Source of the DNA: Mycolicibacterium komossense
GTDB taxonomy: Bacteria; Actinomycetota; Actinomycetes; Mycobacteriales; Mycobacteriaceae
Reading direction: 5' to 3'
Length of the DNA: 64,000 bases
Assembly (NCBI RefSeq): GCF_025822605.1
Contig: NZ_JACKTY010000030.1
Location: 62,001 to 126,000 of the forward strand
The notes below the pieces were generated by a model. It had not been told where the DNA came from, searched no databases, and saw only the letters and a program-made list of their open reading frames with translations. The position numbers were made by a program, and so were the translations under genes. Shown piece by piece: positions 1 to 10,916 of this stretch (position 1 is the stretch's first letter; each line of letters opens with the position of its first letter).

Positions 1-957
1 TCGGGGATCAACGACCAGGCGCAGGCGGCACTGCAGAATTCCACCGCCCTTGGCCAGGCCTACGACGCGTCCAAAACCGACGACTCCTTCTATCTGCCGC
101 CGGAGGCGTTCACCAACCCCGAATTTGTGCGTGGGACGAAGCTTTTCATGTCGCCGGACGGTAAGGCCGCCAGGATGATCATCACCCACGACGGTGATCC
201 CGCTACGCCGGAAGGTATTTCGCATATCGAGTCCATCAGGCACGCCGCGCAGGAGGCGGTGAAGGGCACGCCGTTGGCCGGGTCCAAGATCTACATCGCC
301 GGCACCGCGGCCACCTACAAGGACATCGCCGACGGCGCCAAGTACGACCTGATGATCGCCGGGATCGCAGCGCTGAGCCTGATTCTTCTGGTGATGATGT
401 TCATCACCAGAAGCATCGTGGCGGCGTTCGTCATCGTGGGTACCGTGGCGCTGTCGCTGGGCGCCTCGTTCGGGCTTTCCGTACTGATCTGGCAGGACCT
501 GCTCGGTATCGACCTGTACTGGATTGTGTTGGCGCTGGCCGTCATCCTGCTGTTGGCGGTGGGATCGGACTACAACCTGCTGTTGATCTCCCGGTTCAAG
601 GAGGAGATCGGGGCCGGCCTGAACACCGGCATCATCCGGGCGATGGCGGGTTCCGGAGCGGTGGTGACGGCGGCCGGTCTGGTGTTCGCGGCCACCATGG
701 CGTCGTTCGTCTTCGCCGATCTGCGGATTCTCGGTCAGATCGGGACGACGATCGCTCTCGGGCTGCTGTTCGACACGTTGATCGTGCGGTCGTTCATGAC
801 GCCGTCGATCGCCGCGCTACTGGGCCGCTGGTTCTGGTGGCCGCTGCGGGTGCGTCCCCGCCCGGCCAGTCAGATGCTGCAGCCTTACGGGTCACGCCAG
901 GCGGTGCGTCAGCTGTTGCTGTGGGAGGACGACGACCCGGTGGTCAAACGCGGCTGA
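1..957 (+). CDS. MmpL/RND-family transporter, C-terminal part
   Basis: The reading frame is open from the first base, so the gene starts upstream of the window; about 318 C-terminal residues are present. The visible part has the end of a periplasmic domain, then about five hydrophobic segments. It carries the RND features [15 protein letters not shown] and [19 protein letters not shown], typical of the last transmembrane block of MmpL proteins, and ends in a short basic/acidic tail after a WFWWP motif. MmpL proteins are inner-membrane, proton-driven exporters of lipids or siderophores in mycobacteria. Which MmpL this is cannot be told from the C-terminus. It ends convergently with, and overlaps by 14 bases, the next gene on the minus strand. 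Confidence 0.93.
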   Translation, partial: SGINDQAQAALQNSTALGQAYDASKTDDSFYLPPEAFTNPEFVRGTKLFMSPDGKAARMIITHDGDPATPEGISHIESIRHAAQEAVKGTPLAGSKIYIAGTAATYKDIADGAKYDLMIAGIAALSLILLVMMFITRSIVAAFVIVGTVALSLGASFGLSVLIWQDLLGIDLYWIVLALAVILLLAVGSDYNLLLISRFKEEIGAGLNTGIIRAMAGSGAVVTAAGLVFAATMASFVFADLRILGQIGTTIALGLLFDTLIVRSFMTPSIAALLGRWFWWPLRVRPRPASQMLQPYGSRQAVRQLLLWEDDDPVVKRG

Positions 958-1417
958 GTTCGTCGGCCGGTTGTGTCTCGGACACGGTGACTTTTGCGAG
1001 CCGCTTCTTCAGGGCGGCCACCTTGCGGAGCTGCACGGCCATGTTCATCGACGTCAGCATCGGGATGCCGCCGATGAATGTCCGGAAAGACGGATTGCCT
1101 CCGTCGAGGTGGAGCATGAACAGGCAGCCGACCACGTAGAAGAACCCGATGCAGAACAGTGTTGCCGGCATCGCGTACGCGAGCGGTGAGCGGGCATCGG
1201 TCACCAGTTCGGTCGCGTAGTCGACTTCATCCTGCGACATGGGTTCGCCCTTGCGCAGTTTGGCCAGCACCGCTTTGTGGGCGCCCACTTTTTCACCCAG
1301 CGGATGGGATGTCCGATTCTCCAACCTGGTGATGTAGATGAAGACACACGTGGCCAAGGCCAATGCCGCCAGTGCGTCGAGGATCGCCAAATCTCCCCAT
1401 GGAAGAAAATTCACCAT
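944..1417 (-). CDS. Hypothetical membrane protein, 157 aa
   Basis: No family is recognised. The protein has a hydrophobic N-terminal segment at about residues 9-29 ([19 protein letters not shown]), a charged middle part at 30-75 that could be an amphipathic helix, and two hydrophobic stretches at about 78-102 and 112-128. The C-terminus is basic ([13 protein letters not shown]) and probably cytoplasmic. The ATG at 1417 gives a start just before the first membrane segment. The 3' end overlaps the mmpL stop by 14 bases in convergent orientation. It lies 33 bases upstream of the citA stop on the same strand. The frame and membrane pattern make it a plausible gene, but no function can be assigned. 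Confidence 0.65.
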   Translation of the reverse strand: MVNFLPWGDLAILDALAALALATCVFIYITRLENRTSHPLGEKVGAHKAVLAKLRKGEPMSQDEVDYATELVTDARSPLAYAMPATLFCIGFFYVVGCLFMLHLDGGNPSFRTFIGGIPMLTSMNMAVQLRKVAALKKRLAKVTVSETQPADELSRV

Positions 1418-1450
1418 GGCAGAAACGCTACCTGAACTTAGTGAATCTAT

Positions 1451-2572
1451 CTATCGGGTGGTGATCTGGTCCCAGCCTTCGACGGATTCGGGGCTGCGCG
1501 GTGCGGGTCCGACGTAGATGGCGGCGGGTCGGACCAGCTTGCCGAGCCGTTTCTGTTCCAGGATGTGGGCGCACCAGCCCGCGGTGCGGCCGCAGGTGAA
1601 CATGGCGGGCATCATCCGGGCGGGGACGCCGGCGAAGTCGAGGATCACCGCGGCCCAGAATTCGACGTTGGTCTCGATGGCCCGGTCGGGACGACGTTCG
1701 CGCAGTTCGGTCAGCGCCGCCTGTTCGAGTGCGGCTGCGACTTCGAAGCGTGGCGCGTCGAGCCGCTTGGCGGTCGCCCGCAGGACCCGGGCCCGCGGGT
1801 CCTCGGCCTGGTAGACGCGGTGCCCGAAGCCCATCAGTTTCTCTTTGCGGTCGAGGATGCCCTTCACCAGCGCGCGGGCGTCGCCGGTGCGTTCGACTTC
1901 CTCGATCATCGGCAGCACCCGGGCCGGGGCGCCCCCGTGCAGCGGTCCGCTCATGGCCCCGACCGCGCCGGACAGTGCAGCCGCCACGTCGGCGCCGGTC
2001 GAGGCGATCACCCTGGCGGTGAACGTTGATGCGTTCATCCCGTGCTCGGCGGCCGATACCCAGTAGGCGTCGATGGCCTCGACGTGTCGGGGGTCCGGTT
2101 CACCCTGCCAGCGGGTCATGAATCGTGCTGTCACCGTGGTGCATTGGTCGATCATGCGTTGCGGCACGGCTGGCTGATAGATCCCGCGAGCGGACTGCGC
2201 GACGTAGGACAACGCCATCACCGACGCCCGGGCCAACTGGTCACGCGCGGTCTCGTCGTCGATGTCGAGCAGTGGGGCGAAACCCCAGATCGGAGCGAGC
2301 ATGGCCAGGCCGGCCTGCACGTCGACCCGGACGTCACCGGTGTGGATGGGCAGGGGGAACGGCTCGGCGGGCGTCAGGCCGCGGCCGAATTTGGCGTCGA
2401 CCAACAGTGCCCACACATCGCCGAAGGTGACGTGCTGCGATACCAGGTCCTCAATATCGACGCCCCGGTAGCGCAGTGCGCCGCCGTCCTTGTCCGGCTC
2501 GGCGATTTCGGTGGTGAACGCCACCACGCCGGCCAGGCCTTCGACGAAATCCTTGTGCACCGCGGAAGTCAT
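1451..2572 (-). CDS. citA: Citrate synthase 2 (CitA-type)
   Basis: This 373 aa protein condenses acetyl-CoA with oxaloacetate (or a related 2-oxo acid) and belongs to the citrate synthase family. It carries the family signatures GPLHGGAP and GFGHRVY with the two catalytic histidines, [11 protein letters not shown] before them, and the C-terminal ACGRTAGW-like region ([19 protein letters not shown]). It matches my memory of M. tuberculosis CitA (Rv0889c) almost throughout. The start was set at the ATG at 2572 because homology begins there (MTSAVHKDF); the frame stays open further upstream but that extension is the shadow of pdxH. It is divergent from pdxH with a 42-base shared control region. 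A second, longer citrate synthase gene (gltA2) lies 3 kb away. Confidence 0.95.
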   Translation of the reverse strand: MTSAVHKDFVEGLAGVVAFTTEIAEPDKDGGALRYRGVDIEDLVSQHVTFGDVWALLVDAKFGRGLTPAEPFPLPIHTGDVRVDVQAGLAMLAPIWGFAPLLDIDDETARDQLARASVMALSYVAQSARGIYQPAVPQRMIDQCTTVTARFMTRWQGEPDPRHVEAIDAYWVSAAEHGMNASTFTARVIASTGADVAAALSGAVGAMSGPLHGGAPARVLPMIEEVERTGDARALVKGILDRKEKLMGFGHRVYQAEDPRARVLRATAKRLDAPRFEVAAALEQAALTELRERRPDRAIETNVEFWAAVILDFAGVPARMMPAMFTCGRTAGWCAHILEQKRLGKLVRPAAIYVGPAPRSPESVEGWDQITTR

Positions 2573-2614
2573 GACCTCGATTGTTGCACCGTGGCTGGAG
2601 GTACCGTTGACCGC

Positions 2615-3274
2615 GTGGTTGACCCTGGCGGCGCGCACCTCGCAGGCATGCGTGTGGAATATGGCTCGGTGGAGAAGGACGGTAGTCCCGACCTCTCGGC
2701 CGATTGGCTCGATGAAGGTTGGCTTGCCTTGTTGCGCAAGTGGATTGGTGATGCCGAGCAAGCCGGCGTCGCGGAGCCCAACGCCATGGTGCTCGCCACG
2801 GTGGAGGCGGGAAGACCGGTCAGCCGGACGGTGTTGTGCAAGAGCGTGGATGAGACCGGAATCACGTTCTTCACCAACTACCACTCTGCCAAGGGTGCCG
2901 CCCTGGCCGTGACTCCCTACGCGTCGGTGACTTTCCCGTGGTTTCCGCTCGGCAGGCAGGTGCATGTGCGCGGTGCCGTTAGCAAGGTCAGTGCGGAGGC
3001 GACCGCCGAGTACTGGTCGCATCGGCCGCGCGGGTCGCAGCTGGGCGCCTGGGCCTCGCACCAGTCTCAGCCGATCGCCTCACGGGAGGTCCTACTGGAC
3101 CAGCTGGCCGAGGTCACCGAACGCTTCGCCGGGCTCGCCGATGTGCCGGTGCCGCCGCACTGGGGCGGCTATCTGATCAGCCCGGAGACAATCGAATTCT
3201 GGCAGGGCCGGGAGAACCGGGTACACAACCGAATTCAGGTGACAGGCAGGCGCGTCGAGCGCTTGCAGCCGTGA
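2615..3274 (+). CDS. pdxH: Pyridoxamine 5'-phosphate oxidase PdxH
   Basis: FMN-dependent oxidase that converts pyridoxamine or pyridoxine 5'-phosphate to pyridoxal 5'-phosphate, a cytosolic step of vitamin B6 salvage. The 219 aa protein has the full PNPOx fold: [10 protein letters not shown] and [11 protein letters not shown] near the N-terminus, [10 protein letters not shown], the [15 protein letters not shown] segment that binds PLP and FMN, and the C-terminal [14 protein letters not shown] dimerisation motif, ending RLERLQP-like. The GTG at 2615 is preferred because it gives the usual leader before HLAxMRxEYGS; an ATG at 2648 is the alternative. A GGAGG lies at 2597-2601. The stop overlaps the start of the following MFS gene by 4 bases, so the two are probably translated together. 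Confidence 0.93.
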   Translation: MVDPGGAHLAGMRVEYGSVEKDGSPDLSADWLDEGWLALLRKWIGDAEQAGVAEPNAMVLATVEAGRPVSRTVLCKSVDETGITFFTNYHSAKGAALAVTPYASVTFPWFPLGRQVHVRGAVSKVSAEATAEYWSHRPRGSQLGAWASHQSQPIASREVLLDQLAEVTERFAGLADVPVPPHWGGYLISPETIEFWQGRENRVHNRIQVTGRRVERLQP

Positions 3275-4560
3275 GGCTGTTTGCCGATACCGCACCTCTG
3301 AGGCACCCCGACTTCCGTCGGCTGTGGTGGGCTGGTATCCCGACCGTCATCGGCGCGAACCTGACGATCTTCGCCGTGCCGGTACAGCTGTACATGCTCA
3401 CGCAGAGTTCGGCCTATGTCGGGCTGGCCGGGGTGTTCGCCCTCGTGCCGCTGGTGGTGTTCGGCCTGTGGGGCGGCGCGCTGGCCGACGCCATGGACCG
3501 GCGCACGCTGCTGATCATCGCCTCGTGCGGGCTGGCCGTGGCATCGGTCTTGCTGTGGGCACAGGCCGCTCTGGCGCTCAACAACGTCTGGGTGGTGCTG
3601 TGCCTGCTCGCGGTCCAGCAGGCGTTCTTCGCGGTGAACTCGCCGACCAGGTCGGCGGCGATCCCACGGATGGTGCCCGAGGATCAACTGGCCGCCGCGA
3701 ACTCGCTCAACATGACGGTGCAGCAGTTCGGGGCGATCGTCGGCCCGCTGCTCGCCGGTCTGATGTTGAGCTTCATGGACCTGTCCACCCTCTATCTGAT
3801 CGACGCCGCCACCTGCCTGGCCCCGATCTGGGCGACGATGCGGGTCGCGAAGATGCCGCCCACCGGATCCGCCGAGGGCGCCTCGCGATGGGGTTTCGCG
3901 GCGGTCCTGGATGGCTTCCGCTATCTGGCCGGTAACACCGTCGTCCTGATGTCGTTCGTGGTCGATCTGATCGCGATGATCTTCGGGATGCCGCGGGCGC
4001 TGTTCCCGCAGATGGCGCACCAGAGTTTTGGTGGGCCTGTCGACGGCGGCACCACGATGGCGTTGCTGGCGGCCGCGATGTCGGTGGGTGCGGTGGCCGG
4101 TGGTGTGTTCTCCGGTTGGCTGCCCCGCGTCCGCAGGCAGGGGCTGTCGGTCGTGTTGATGATCGTCGTCTGGGGTTTGGCGATGGTGGGGTTCGGAGTG
4201 GCCGCGGGTTTTGCGCACGGGCATGCCGGCCCACTGTTGTGGGTTGCGCTGGCTTTCTTGGCCATCGGTGGGGCCGCCGACATGGTCTCCGCCGCGTTCC
4301 GGTCGACGATTCTGCAACAGGCAGCTTCCGATGATCTGCGCGGTCGGCTGCAGGGCGTGTTCATCGTCGTGGTGGCCGGCGGACCGCGCGTCGCGGACAC
4401 GCTGCACGGCGCCGCGGCGGCGGCCATCGGGACGACCGCCGCGGCCGCCGGGGGCGGTGTGTTGGTGGTTCTGGGCGTGGTGTTTGCCGCGCTGGTGGTG
4501 CCCGCCTTCGTCCGGTACCGCGTCAGTGACCGACAAACTGCGGATACCGACAAAGTATGA
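3271..4560 (+). CDS. MFS exporter (EntS/DHA-like), 12 TM
   Basis: A 429 aa major facilitator superfamily permease with about twelve hydrophobic segments. The loop 2-3 signature [14 protein letters not shown] and the phrase [24 protein letters not shown] match the drug or siderophore exporter branch (EntS, MFS_3-like). The start is a GTG inside the pdxH stop (GTGA overlap), implying one transcript with pdxH. A TetR gene follows after 63 bases and may control it. The substrate is unknown. The link to pdxH is positional only; a B6-vitamer or general metabolite exporter would be a guess. Confidence 0.88.
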   Translation: MRLFADTAPLRHPDFRRLWWAGIPTVIGANLTIFAVPVQLYMLTQSSAYVGLAGVFALVPLVVFGLWGGALADAMDRRTLLIIASCGLAVASVLLWAQAALALNNVWVVLCLLAVQQAFFAVNSPTRSAAIPRMVPEDQLAAANSLNMTVQQFGAIVGPLLAGLMLSFMDLSTLYLIDAATCLAPIWATMRVAKMPPTGSAEGASRWGFAAVLDGFRYLAGNTVVLMSFVVDLIAMIFGMPRALFPQMAHQSFGGPVDGGTTMALLAAAMSVGAVAGGVFSGWLPRVRRQGLSVVLMIVVWGLAMVGFGVAAGFAHGHAGPLLWVALAFLAIGGAADMVSAAFRSTILQQAASDDLRGRLQGVFIVVVAGGPRVADTLHGAAAAAIGTTAAAAGGGVLVVLGVVFAALVVPAFVRYRVSDRQTADTDKV

Positions 4561-4623
4561 GCACCGCGAAGTGCGCATATCGGCAGTTAGCGGGTGTGCC
4601 GATCCTGAACGGGGCTACGATTC

Positions 4624-5274
4624 GTGACTGTGGTTGATCTCCTTGGCGACGCCACCCCCGGGCTGCGTGAACGGAAGAAACAGCGGACGAGGGCGACTCT
4701 GATCGAGGCCGCGGTACGGCTTTGCCTGGAGCAGGGCTATGACAACACCACCGTCGAGCAGATCGCCGCCATCGCCGATGTCTCGCCCCGAACCTTCAGT
4801 CGCTACTTCGCCACCAAAGACGCAGTGGTCATGACCCTGCTCGAGGATCTGGTCGACGCCGTCGCCGTGGAGTTCGCCCAGGTCCCCAACGATGTCCCGG
4901 TGTTAGAAGCGATGCGCTACGCCCACGTCGCCGTGCTGAGTCGGGTGCGCTCCGGCCAGGTCCCCGGCGTGACCGCCGACCGGGTCGTGCTGATGTTGCG
5001 GATCGTCAACTCGACCCCGGGTCTGAAGATGGCCGCCACCGAATTCCGCCCGCATGCCACGACGCTCGCCGTAGCCGAGCGCCTCGGAGTCGGGCTCGCC
5101 GACCGCAGACTGCACCTGGTGCTCGCCGTCTGGTCGGCCATCATCGTCACCGCCTGTGGCGACCTCGTCGTCGATGTCGATGGCGTGGAACTGGGCCCGG
5201 AACTGATGGTCACCCGGATCGACGCGGCGTTCGATCAGTTCGTCACGATGACCGCGGACCTGCCCAGTAGCTGA
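4624..5274 (+). CDS. TetR-family transcriptional regulator
   Basis: 216 aa. The N-terminal TetR DNA-binding domain is clear at about residues 16-65: ERKKQRTRATLIEAA, then TTVEQIAAIADVSPRTFSRYF with the usual recognition helix, and a K-D pair (ATKDAVV) opening helix 4. The C-terminal ligand-binding half has a hydrophobic C-terminus and no family-specific match I can name. The start GTG at 4624 leaves a 15-residue lead to the helix-turn-helix. It follows the MFS gene on the same strand, so local control of that exporter is likely. A short inverted repeat follows the stop. Confidence 0.9.
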   Translation: MTVVDLLGDATPGLRERKKQRTRATLIEAAVRLCLEQGYDNTTVEQIAAIADVSPRTFSRYFATKDAVVMTLLEDLVDAVAVEFAQVPNDVPVLEAMRYAHVAVLSRVRSGQVPGVTADRVVLMLRIVNSTPGLKMAATEFRPHATTLAVAERLGVGLADRRLHLVLAVWSAIIVTACGDLVVDVDGVELGPELMVTRIDAAFDQFVTMTADLPSS

Positions 5275-5283
5275 CGGTAGGGG

Positions 5284-5298
5284 ACCGACACCGTCGGT
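5284..5298. repeat. Inverted repeat ACCGAC-ACC-GTCGGT after tetR
   Basis: Six-base perfect arms with a three-base loop lie 9 bases past the tetR stop and about 130 bases before gltA2. It could be a small terminator stem or a repressor site. There is no T-tract, so a classical intrinsic terminator is not shown. Confidence 0.3.
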
Positions 5299-5429
5299 GC
5301 CGTCACGCGGTTACGGGCGCCGTGGGAGCCAAACGGGCAACCCCCCGCAGGCGCGTCGAGGGGATAGCGACTACCTTCACCTAGTGACAGACAGCGTGGT
5401 CGCTGCCGAAGAGTGCAGAAGGGGTTCCT

Positions 5430-6740
<1,311 letters not shown>

Positions 6741-6772
6741 TCGAGGCCTGAAACACCGGGAACTTGCCAAAG

Positions 6773-6797
6773 CAACAGTTGTAGTTTAACAATTGTT
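6773..6797. promoter_or_regulatory. Palindromic operator candidate before the DHA2 exporter
   Basis: Two dyads sit directly upstream of the GTG at 6800: CAACAGTTG (6773-6781) and the perfect 10-mer AACAATTGTT (6788-6797). AT-rich dyads of this type with CAA/TTG ends are what MarR-family repressors bind, and the exporter is followed by a MarR gene. The site is so close to the start that it must lie over the promoter or the transcript start. Confidence 0.5.
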
Positions 6798-6799
6798 GT

Positions 6800-8269
6800 G
6801 TGATTGAAACTGTTAGTGGGCTCAGTCGTGGCCGTAAGGCCATCATTCTGGTCTCGTGTTGTCTGAGCCTGCTGATCGTCTCGATGGACGCGACGATCGT
6901 GAACGTCGCGATCCCCGCCATCCGCTCCGACCTACACGCTTCCGCTCAGGACATTCAGTGGGTCATCGATATCTACACCCTGGTGCTTGCGTCATTGCTG
7001 CTGCTCTCCGGCGCCACGGCCGACCGGTTCGGCCGCCGCCGGGTCTTCCAGATCGGCCTGCTGGTCTTCGCCGCAGGCTCGCTACTGTGCAGCCTCGCAC
7101 CCTCGATAGACATGCTGATCGGCGCGCGGTTACTGCAGGCCGTCGGCGGCTCCATGCTGAACCCGGTGGCCATGTCGATCATCACCCAGGTGTTCACCGG
7201 TCGCGTGGAACGTGCTCGGGCCATCGGGGTCTGGGGTGGGGTGGTCGGCATCTCGATGGCGCTCGGCCCGATCGTCGGCGGCGCGCTGATCGAATTCGTC
7301 GGATGGCGCTCGGTGTTCTGGATCAACCTGCCGATCTGCGCGCTGGCGATGGTGCTGACCGCCCTTTTCGTCCCGGAGAGCAAGTCGATCACGATGCGGA
7401 ACATCGACCCCATCGGACAGGCGCTGGGCGTGACGTTCCTGTTCGGCATCGTGTTCGTCCTGATCGAGGGGCGCGGGTTCGGCTGGACCAGCCCCGTCAC
7501 ACTGGGGGTTCTGGCCGCGTCCCTGGTCGCCCTGGCCGCTTTCCTGCGCTATGAATCCCGCCGCAGCGACCCGTTCATCGACCTACGTTTCTTCCGCAGC
7601 ATCCCGTTCGCCTCGGCGACGGTGACCGCGGTGTGCGCCTTCGCCTCGTGGGGCGCCTTCCTGTTCATGATGTCGCTGTATCTGCAGGGCTATCGCGGGT
7701 TCTCGGCGCTGCACACCGGCCTGCTCTACTTACCGATTGCCGTTGGTGCGCTGATCTTTTCGCCGCTGTCGGGTCGGATGGTCGGCCGGTTCGGCGCCCG
7801 GCCCTCGCTGCTGACCGCCGGCGTGCTGATCACCGCGGCCACCGTCATGCTGTCGTTCCTGACGGCACACACCTCGGTGTGGGCGCTGGTGGGAATCTTC
7901 GCGGTCTTCGGTATCGGCTTCAGCGTGGTGAATGCCCCGATCACCAACGCGGCGGTCAGCGGTATGCCGACCGACCGTGCCGGTGCGGCATCCGCGGTCG
8001 CCTCGACCAGCAGGCAGATCGGGGTGAGTCTCGGTGTGGCGCTGTGCGGTTCGATCGCGGCGTCCGCCCTGGCGGACACCAGGGTGGATTTCGCGGCTGC
8101 CGCGCGCCCGCTGTGGCTGGTCTGCGCGGTGCTCGGCCTGGTGGTCTTCGGTCTTGGTATCTTCGCTACGTCTGAGCGGGCCATGCGCTCGGCGGAGCGG
8201 TTGGCCCCGCTGATCGCCGGACCGGCGCACGGGGTCGGGAGGGCTCATGCAACGCAACCAACAGGGTGA
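6800..8269 (+). CDS. MFS drug exporter, DHA2 (EmrB/QacA-like), 14 TM
   Basis: 489 aa with about fourteen hydrophobic segments. The first helix carries the DHA2 motif LLIVSMDATIVNVAIPAI, followed by the loop motif TADRFGRRRVF (motif A), QAVGGSMLNPVAMSII, and the motif C-like GVVGISMALGPIVGGALIEFVGWRSVFWINLPI that marks antiporters. Such proteins export drugs or amphipathic compounds with proton entry. The chosen start is GTG 6800; no good ribosome-binding site precedes it, so a leaderless transcript is possible. The gene overlaps the following MarR regulator by 23 bases. A paired palindrome overlaps the promoter area, suggesting autoregulated control by that MarR. Confidence 0.92.
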   Translation: MIETVSGLSRGRKAIILVSCCLSLLIVSMDATIVNVAIPAIRSDLHASAQDIQWVIDIYTLVLASLLLLSGATADRFGRRRVFQIGLLVFAAGSLLCSLAPSIDMLIGARLLQAVGGSMLNPVAMSIITQVFTGRVERARAIGVWGGVVGISMALGPIVGGALIEFVGWRSVFWINLPICALAMVLTALFVPESKSITMRNIDPIGQALGVTFLFGIVFVLIEGRGFGWTSPVTLGVLAASLVALAAFLRYESRRSDPFIDLRFFRSIPFASATVTAVCAFASWGAFLFMMSLYLQGYRGFSALHTGLLYLPIAVGALIFSPLSGRMVGRFGARPSLLTAGVLITAATVMLSFLTAHTSVWALVGIFAVFGIGFSVVNAPITNAAVSGMPTDRAGAASAVASTSRQIGVSLGVALCGSIAASALADTRVDFAAAARPLWLVCAVLGLVVFGLGIFATSERAMRSAERLAPLIAGPAHGVGRAHATQPTG

Positions 8270-8681
8270 CAACGCCTTGGCCGACGCGGTCTGGCGTGAC
8301 CTGTCCCGCTTCGTCTTCGACAACAGGGACACCTGGCGCCGGGCGGTCGTCGATCAGACCGGCCTGCCGTTCAGTCGGATCCGGATCCTCAAACGCCTTG
8401 CCCGCAGCCCACTTACGGTCAAAGAAGTGGCCCACAGCGCGACCATAGACGCGCCGGCGGCCACCGTCGCGGTCAATGATCTGGAAGAGCGCGGGCTGGT
8501 GGTGCGTGAGATCGACCCGGCGAACCGACGGTCGAAACTGGTCTCGCTGACCGAGGCCGGGCGCGCTGTCGTCGCCGGGATCGATGCCGCAGACGATCCC
8601 GCGCCGGAACAGTTGGCCGCGCTGGCCGATGACGACCTCAAGGCGCTGCGCGTCATCCTGGACCGGATCGCCCGCCGCTAG
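8247..8681 (+). CDS. MarR-family transcriptional regulator
   Basis: 144 aa winged-helix protein. The central part LARSPLTVKEVAHSATIDAPAATVAVNDLEERGLV is the helix-turn-helix, followed by the wing REIDPANRRSKLVSLTEAGR, a standard MarR signature. The start ATG lies inside the 3' end of the exporter gene, so the two are translationally coupled. MarR proteins usually repress the adjacent exporter and themselves and release on binding phenolic ligands. The AACAATTGTT dyad before the exporter is the natural target to test. Confidence 0.9.
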   Translation: MQRNQQGDNALADAVWRDLSRFVFDNRDTWRRAVVDQTGLPFSRIRILKRLARSPLTVKEVAHSATIDAPAATVAVNDLEERGLVVREIDPANRRSKLVSLTEAGRAVVAGIDAADDPAPEQLAALADDDLKALRVILDRIARR

Positions 8682-8696
8682 CGCCGGGGGATCGCC

Positions 8697-8948
8697 TCAG
8701 CCGAGGTAACCCTCCACCTCATCGGCCGGCCGCACGCTGGCGTCCTTGGGATCGCCACCGGTCTCCCGCAGGGCGCGGCGCTGCCGCAGCAGATCCCAGC
8801 ACTGGTCGAGAGCGACCTCGATGGTGCGTAGGCGCTCGTGCTCCTCGGATTCGGTGATCTCGTGATGTTGCAGCTTCGCCCGCAGCTCCTTCTCCTCGCT
8901 GACGAGGTCGTGGATGCGTGCCAGGGTGTCGCCGTCATGTTCTGCCAT
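8697..8948 (-). CDS. DUF2630-family small protein (Rv0898c-like)
   Basis: 83 aa, soluble, highly charged and predicted mostly helical (LARIHDLVSEEKELRAKLQHHEITESEEHERLRTIE in two adjoining helices, then LDQCWDLLRQRRALRE). This layout is the DUF2630 family of actinobacteria, to which M. tuberculosis Rv0898c belongs as I recall. The function is unknown. The start is ATG 8948; the longer open frame upstream is a shadow of the SDR gene. It is divergent from the SDR gene by 28 bases. Its presence between gltA2 and prrA agrees with conserved mycobacterial gene order. Confidence 0.85.
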   Translation of the reverse strand: MAEHDGDTLARIHDLVSEEKELRAKLQHHEITESEEHERLRTIEVALDQCWDLLRQRRALRETGGDPKDASVRPADEVEGYLG

Positions 8949-8976
8949 CGCTCCAGTGTGCCAGTAGCCTGCGCGA

Positions 8977-9720
8977 GTGAATCCAACCCGTAGCGCGATT
9001 GTCACCGGTAGTTCCAGCGGGATCGGCCTGGCTGTGGTCCAGATGCTCCGCGAAGAGGGATATGGGGTGACGATGGTCGCCCGTCGTGCGGAAAAGCTCT
9101 CCACCGCAGAGCAATTGGTGTCTTCTGTACCGGGGCCCCCGGTGCACGCGCTGGCCGGGTCGGTGGCCGAGGAGGGATTCCTCGACGAAGTGGTGCAGTT
9201 CCACACGGCAACCTTCGGCGCACTGGATCTCCTGATGAACAATGCGGGTATCGCCTCGCGTACGCCGGTGGCAGATATCACCGCCGAGTTGCTCGACGAG
9301 CACTACGCCGTCAACACCCGCGCCGTGCTGTTGTTGACGAGCAAGAGCCTGCCTCTGCTGCAGGCGGCCGTCGCGGCGCGCGGAACCGCCCAGGTGGTCA
9401 ACACGTCGTCCAACGCGGGCAAGCGAGGCGAGGCGAACCTGGGTGCGTACTCGGCCACCAAGGCCGCGGTCCTCGGCTTCACCGAGGCGCTGCACCAGGA
9501 GCTGTCGACCGCAGGCATCAAGGCCACCGCGATCTGTCCCGGGCTCGTCGACACCCCGATGGCCGATGACACCCGCGACGTGGTCTCGCCCTCGGAGATG
9601 ATCGCGCCGCGCGATATCGCCGAGGCGGTGCGGATGACCACGCGGCTGTCCGCGTCGTGCACCGTGCCGGAGATCATCCTGCTGCGGCCGACGGATTGGA
9701 TCCTTCCCCCCGACGCCTGA
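8977..9720 (+). CDS. Short-chain dehydrogenase/reductase
   Basis: 247 aa classical SDR with a Rossmann fold. The cofactor motif TGSSSGIG is at about residues 10-17, the NNAG motif (LLMNNAGIA) at about 87-95, the catalytic serine in VVNTSSNAG, and the YSATK pair (Tyr and Lys) at about 149-153. CPGLVDTPM follows, as in the family. ARRAEKL after beta-2 favours NADP(H). The substrate is unknown. The GTG at 8977 starts right at the conserved fold. The FKBP gene follows after 21 bases, so both may share a transcript. Confidence 0.92.
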   Translation: MNPTRSAIVTGSSSGIGLAVVQMLREEGYGVTMVARRAEKLSTAEQLVSSVPGPPVHALAGSVAEEGFLDEVVQFHTATFGALDLLMNNAGIASRTPVADITAELLDEHYAVNTRAVLLLTSKSLPLLQAAVAARGTAQVVNTSSNAGKRGEANLGAYSATKAAVLGFTEALHQELSTAGIKATAICPGLVDTPMADDTRDVVSPSEMIAPRDIAEAVRMTTRLSASCTVPEIILLRPTDWILPPDA

Positions 9721-9741
9721 GCCGCCCGATAGTGTGTCCGG

Positions 9742-10104
9742 GTGACTTCAAAACCTGAGATCGAGTTTCCGGAGGGGCCGGCACCGGCCGACCTGGTCAT
9801 CGAGGACATCGTGGTCGGCGACGGAGCCGAGGCGGTGCCGGGCGGCACGGTCGAGGTGCACTACGTCGGCGTCGAGTACGACACCGGCGAGGAGTTCGAC
9901 AGCTCCTGGGACCGCAAGCAGTCCATCGAGTTTCCGCTGCGCGGCCTCATCCAGGGCTGGCAGGACGGTATCCCGGGGATGAAGGTCGGCGGCCGCCGCA
10001 AGCTCACCATCCCGCCGGAGTCGGCCTACGGTCCGGCCGGCGGCGGTCACCGGCTCTCGGGCAAGACGCTGATCTTCGTGATCGATCTGCTCGGCGTCCG
10101 CTGA
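9742..10104 (+). CDS. FKBP-type peptidyl-prolyl cis-trans isomerase
   Basis: 120 aa single-domain cytoplasmic FKBP that catalyses cis-trans isomerisation of prolyl bonds. The core motifs are VHYVGVEYDTGEEFDSSWD, IEFPLRGLIQGWQDGIPGMKVGGRRKLTIPPESAYG and a C-terminal LIFVIDLLGVR strand, with the active-site residues (Tyr, Phe, Asp, Trp, Tyr) of the FK506-binding pocket. There is no signal peptide. It starts with GTG at 9742. It ends only 9 bases from the convergent prrA stop, where prrB would be expected in other mycobacteria. Confidence 0.95.
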   Translation: MTSKPEIEFPEGPAPADLVIEDIVVGDGAEAVPGGTVEVHYVGVEYDTGEEFDSSWDRKQSIEFPLRGLIQGWQDGIPGMKVGGRRKLTIPPESAYGPAGGGHRLSGKTLIFVIDLLGVR

Positions 10105-10113
10105 GCAGGGGCC

Positions 10114-10815
10114 CTACTGGGTCCGCAGCACGAACCCGACGCCGCGCACGGTGTGCAGAAGTCGGGGTGCGCCACCGGCTTCCAGCTTTCGCCGCAGATA
10201 GCCGATGAACACGTCGACGACATTGGTGTCGGCGGCGAAGTCGTAACCCCAGACCAGTTCAAGCAACTGTGCCCGTGAGAGGACCGCGGTCTTGTGTTCG
10301 GCGAGCACCGCCAGTAGGTCGAATTCGCGTTTGGTCAGATCGACATCGACCCCGTTGACCCGGGCGCGCCGGCCCGGAATGTCCACCTCAAGGGGGCCCA
10401 CCGCGATCGTCTCCGAGGAGAGGGTGGCCGTCGATCCGCGGCGGCGTAGCAGCGCGCGTACCCGAGCCACCAGTTCGGCCAGCACGAAAGGCTTGACGAG
10501 GTAGTCGTCGGCGCCGGCTTCCAGGCCGGCGACCCGATCGTCGACCGAGCTGCGGGCACTGAGCACGCAGACGGGGACGTCGTTGTCCATTGCGCGCAAC
10601 GCGGTGACGACGCTGACGCCGTCGAGGATCGGCATGTTGATGTCCAGGATGATCGCGTCGGGGCGGGTCTCGGTGGCGCTGCGCAGAGCCTCGGCCCCGT
10701 CGACGGCGGTGGTGACCTCGAAACCGGACAACCGCAGTCCACGCTCCAGGGACGCGAGCACGTCGGCATCGTCGTCCACCACCAGCACTCGGGGCGAGGC
10801 CACACCACTGTCCAT
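10114..10815 (-). CDS. prrA: Two-component response regulator PrrA
   Basis: 233 aa OmpR/PhoB-class regulator. The receiver domain spans about 10-125, with acidic pocket VVDDD, phospho-acceptor Asp in AIILDINMP and Lys in LVKPF. The winged helix at about 140-233 includes [31 protein letters not shown] and [14 protein letters not shown]. It agrees with M. tuberculosis PrrA (Rv0903c) almost residue for residue as I remember it, so the start was placed at ATG 10815 ([12 protein letters not shown]). In other mycobacteria the sensor kinase gene prrB follows directly. Here the stop is 9 bases from the convergent FKBP stop, so there is no adjacent kinase. Confidence 0.96.
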   Translation of the reverse strand: MDSGVASPRVLVVDDDADVLASLERGLRLSGFEVTTAVDGAEALRSATETRPDAIILDINMPILDGVSVVTALRAMDNDVPVCVLSARSSVDDRVAGLEAGADDYLVKPFVLAELVARVRALLRRRGSTATLSSETIAVGPLEVDIPGRRARVNGVDVDLTKREFDLLAVLAEHKTAVLSRAQLLELVWGYDFAADTNVVDVFIGYLRRKLEAGGAPRLLHTVRGVGFVLRTQ

Positions 10816-10916
10816 GCCGCCATCTTGCCTGATGGCGGCGACGGTCCGCGGTAGGCGCGAAGAGTTCATCTCATCGCGAAGCGCTGAGATTGGCTGGGTG
10901 CTAACGTTCGACCCTT

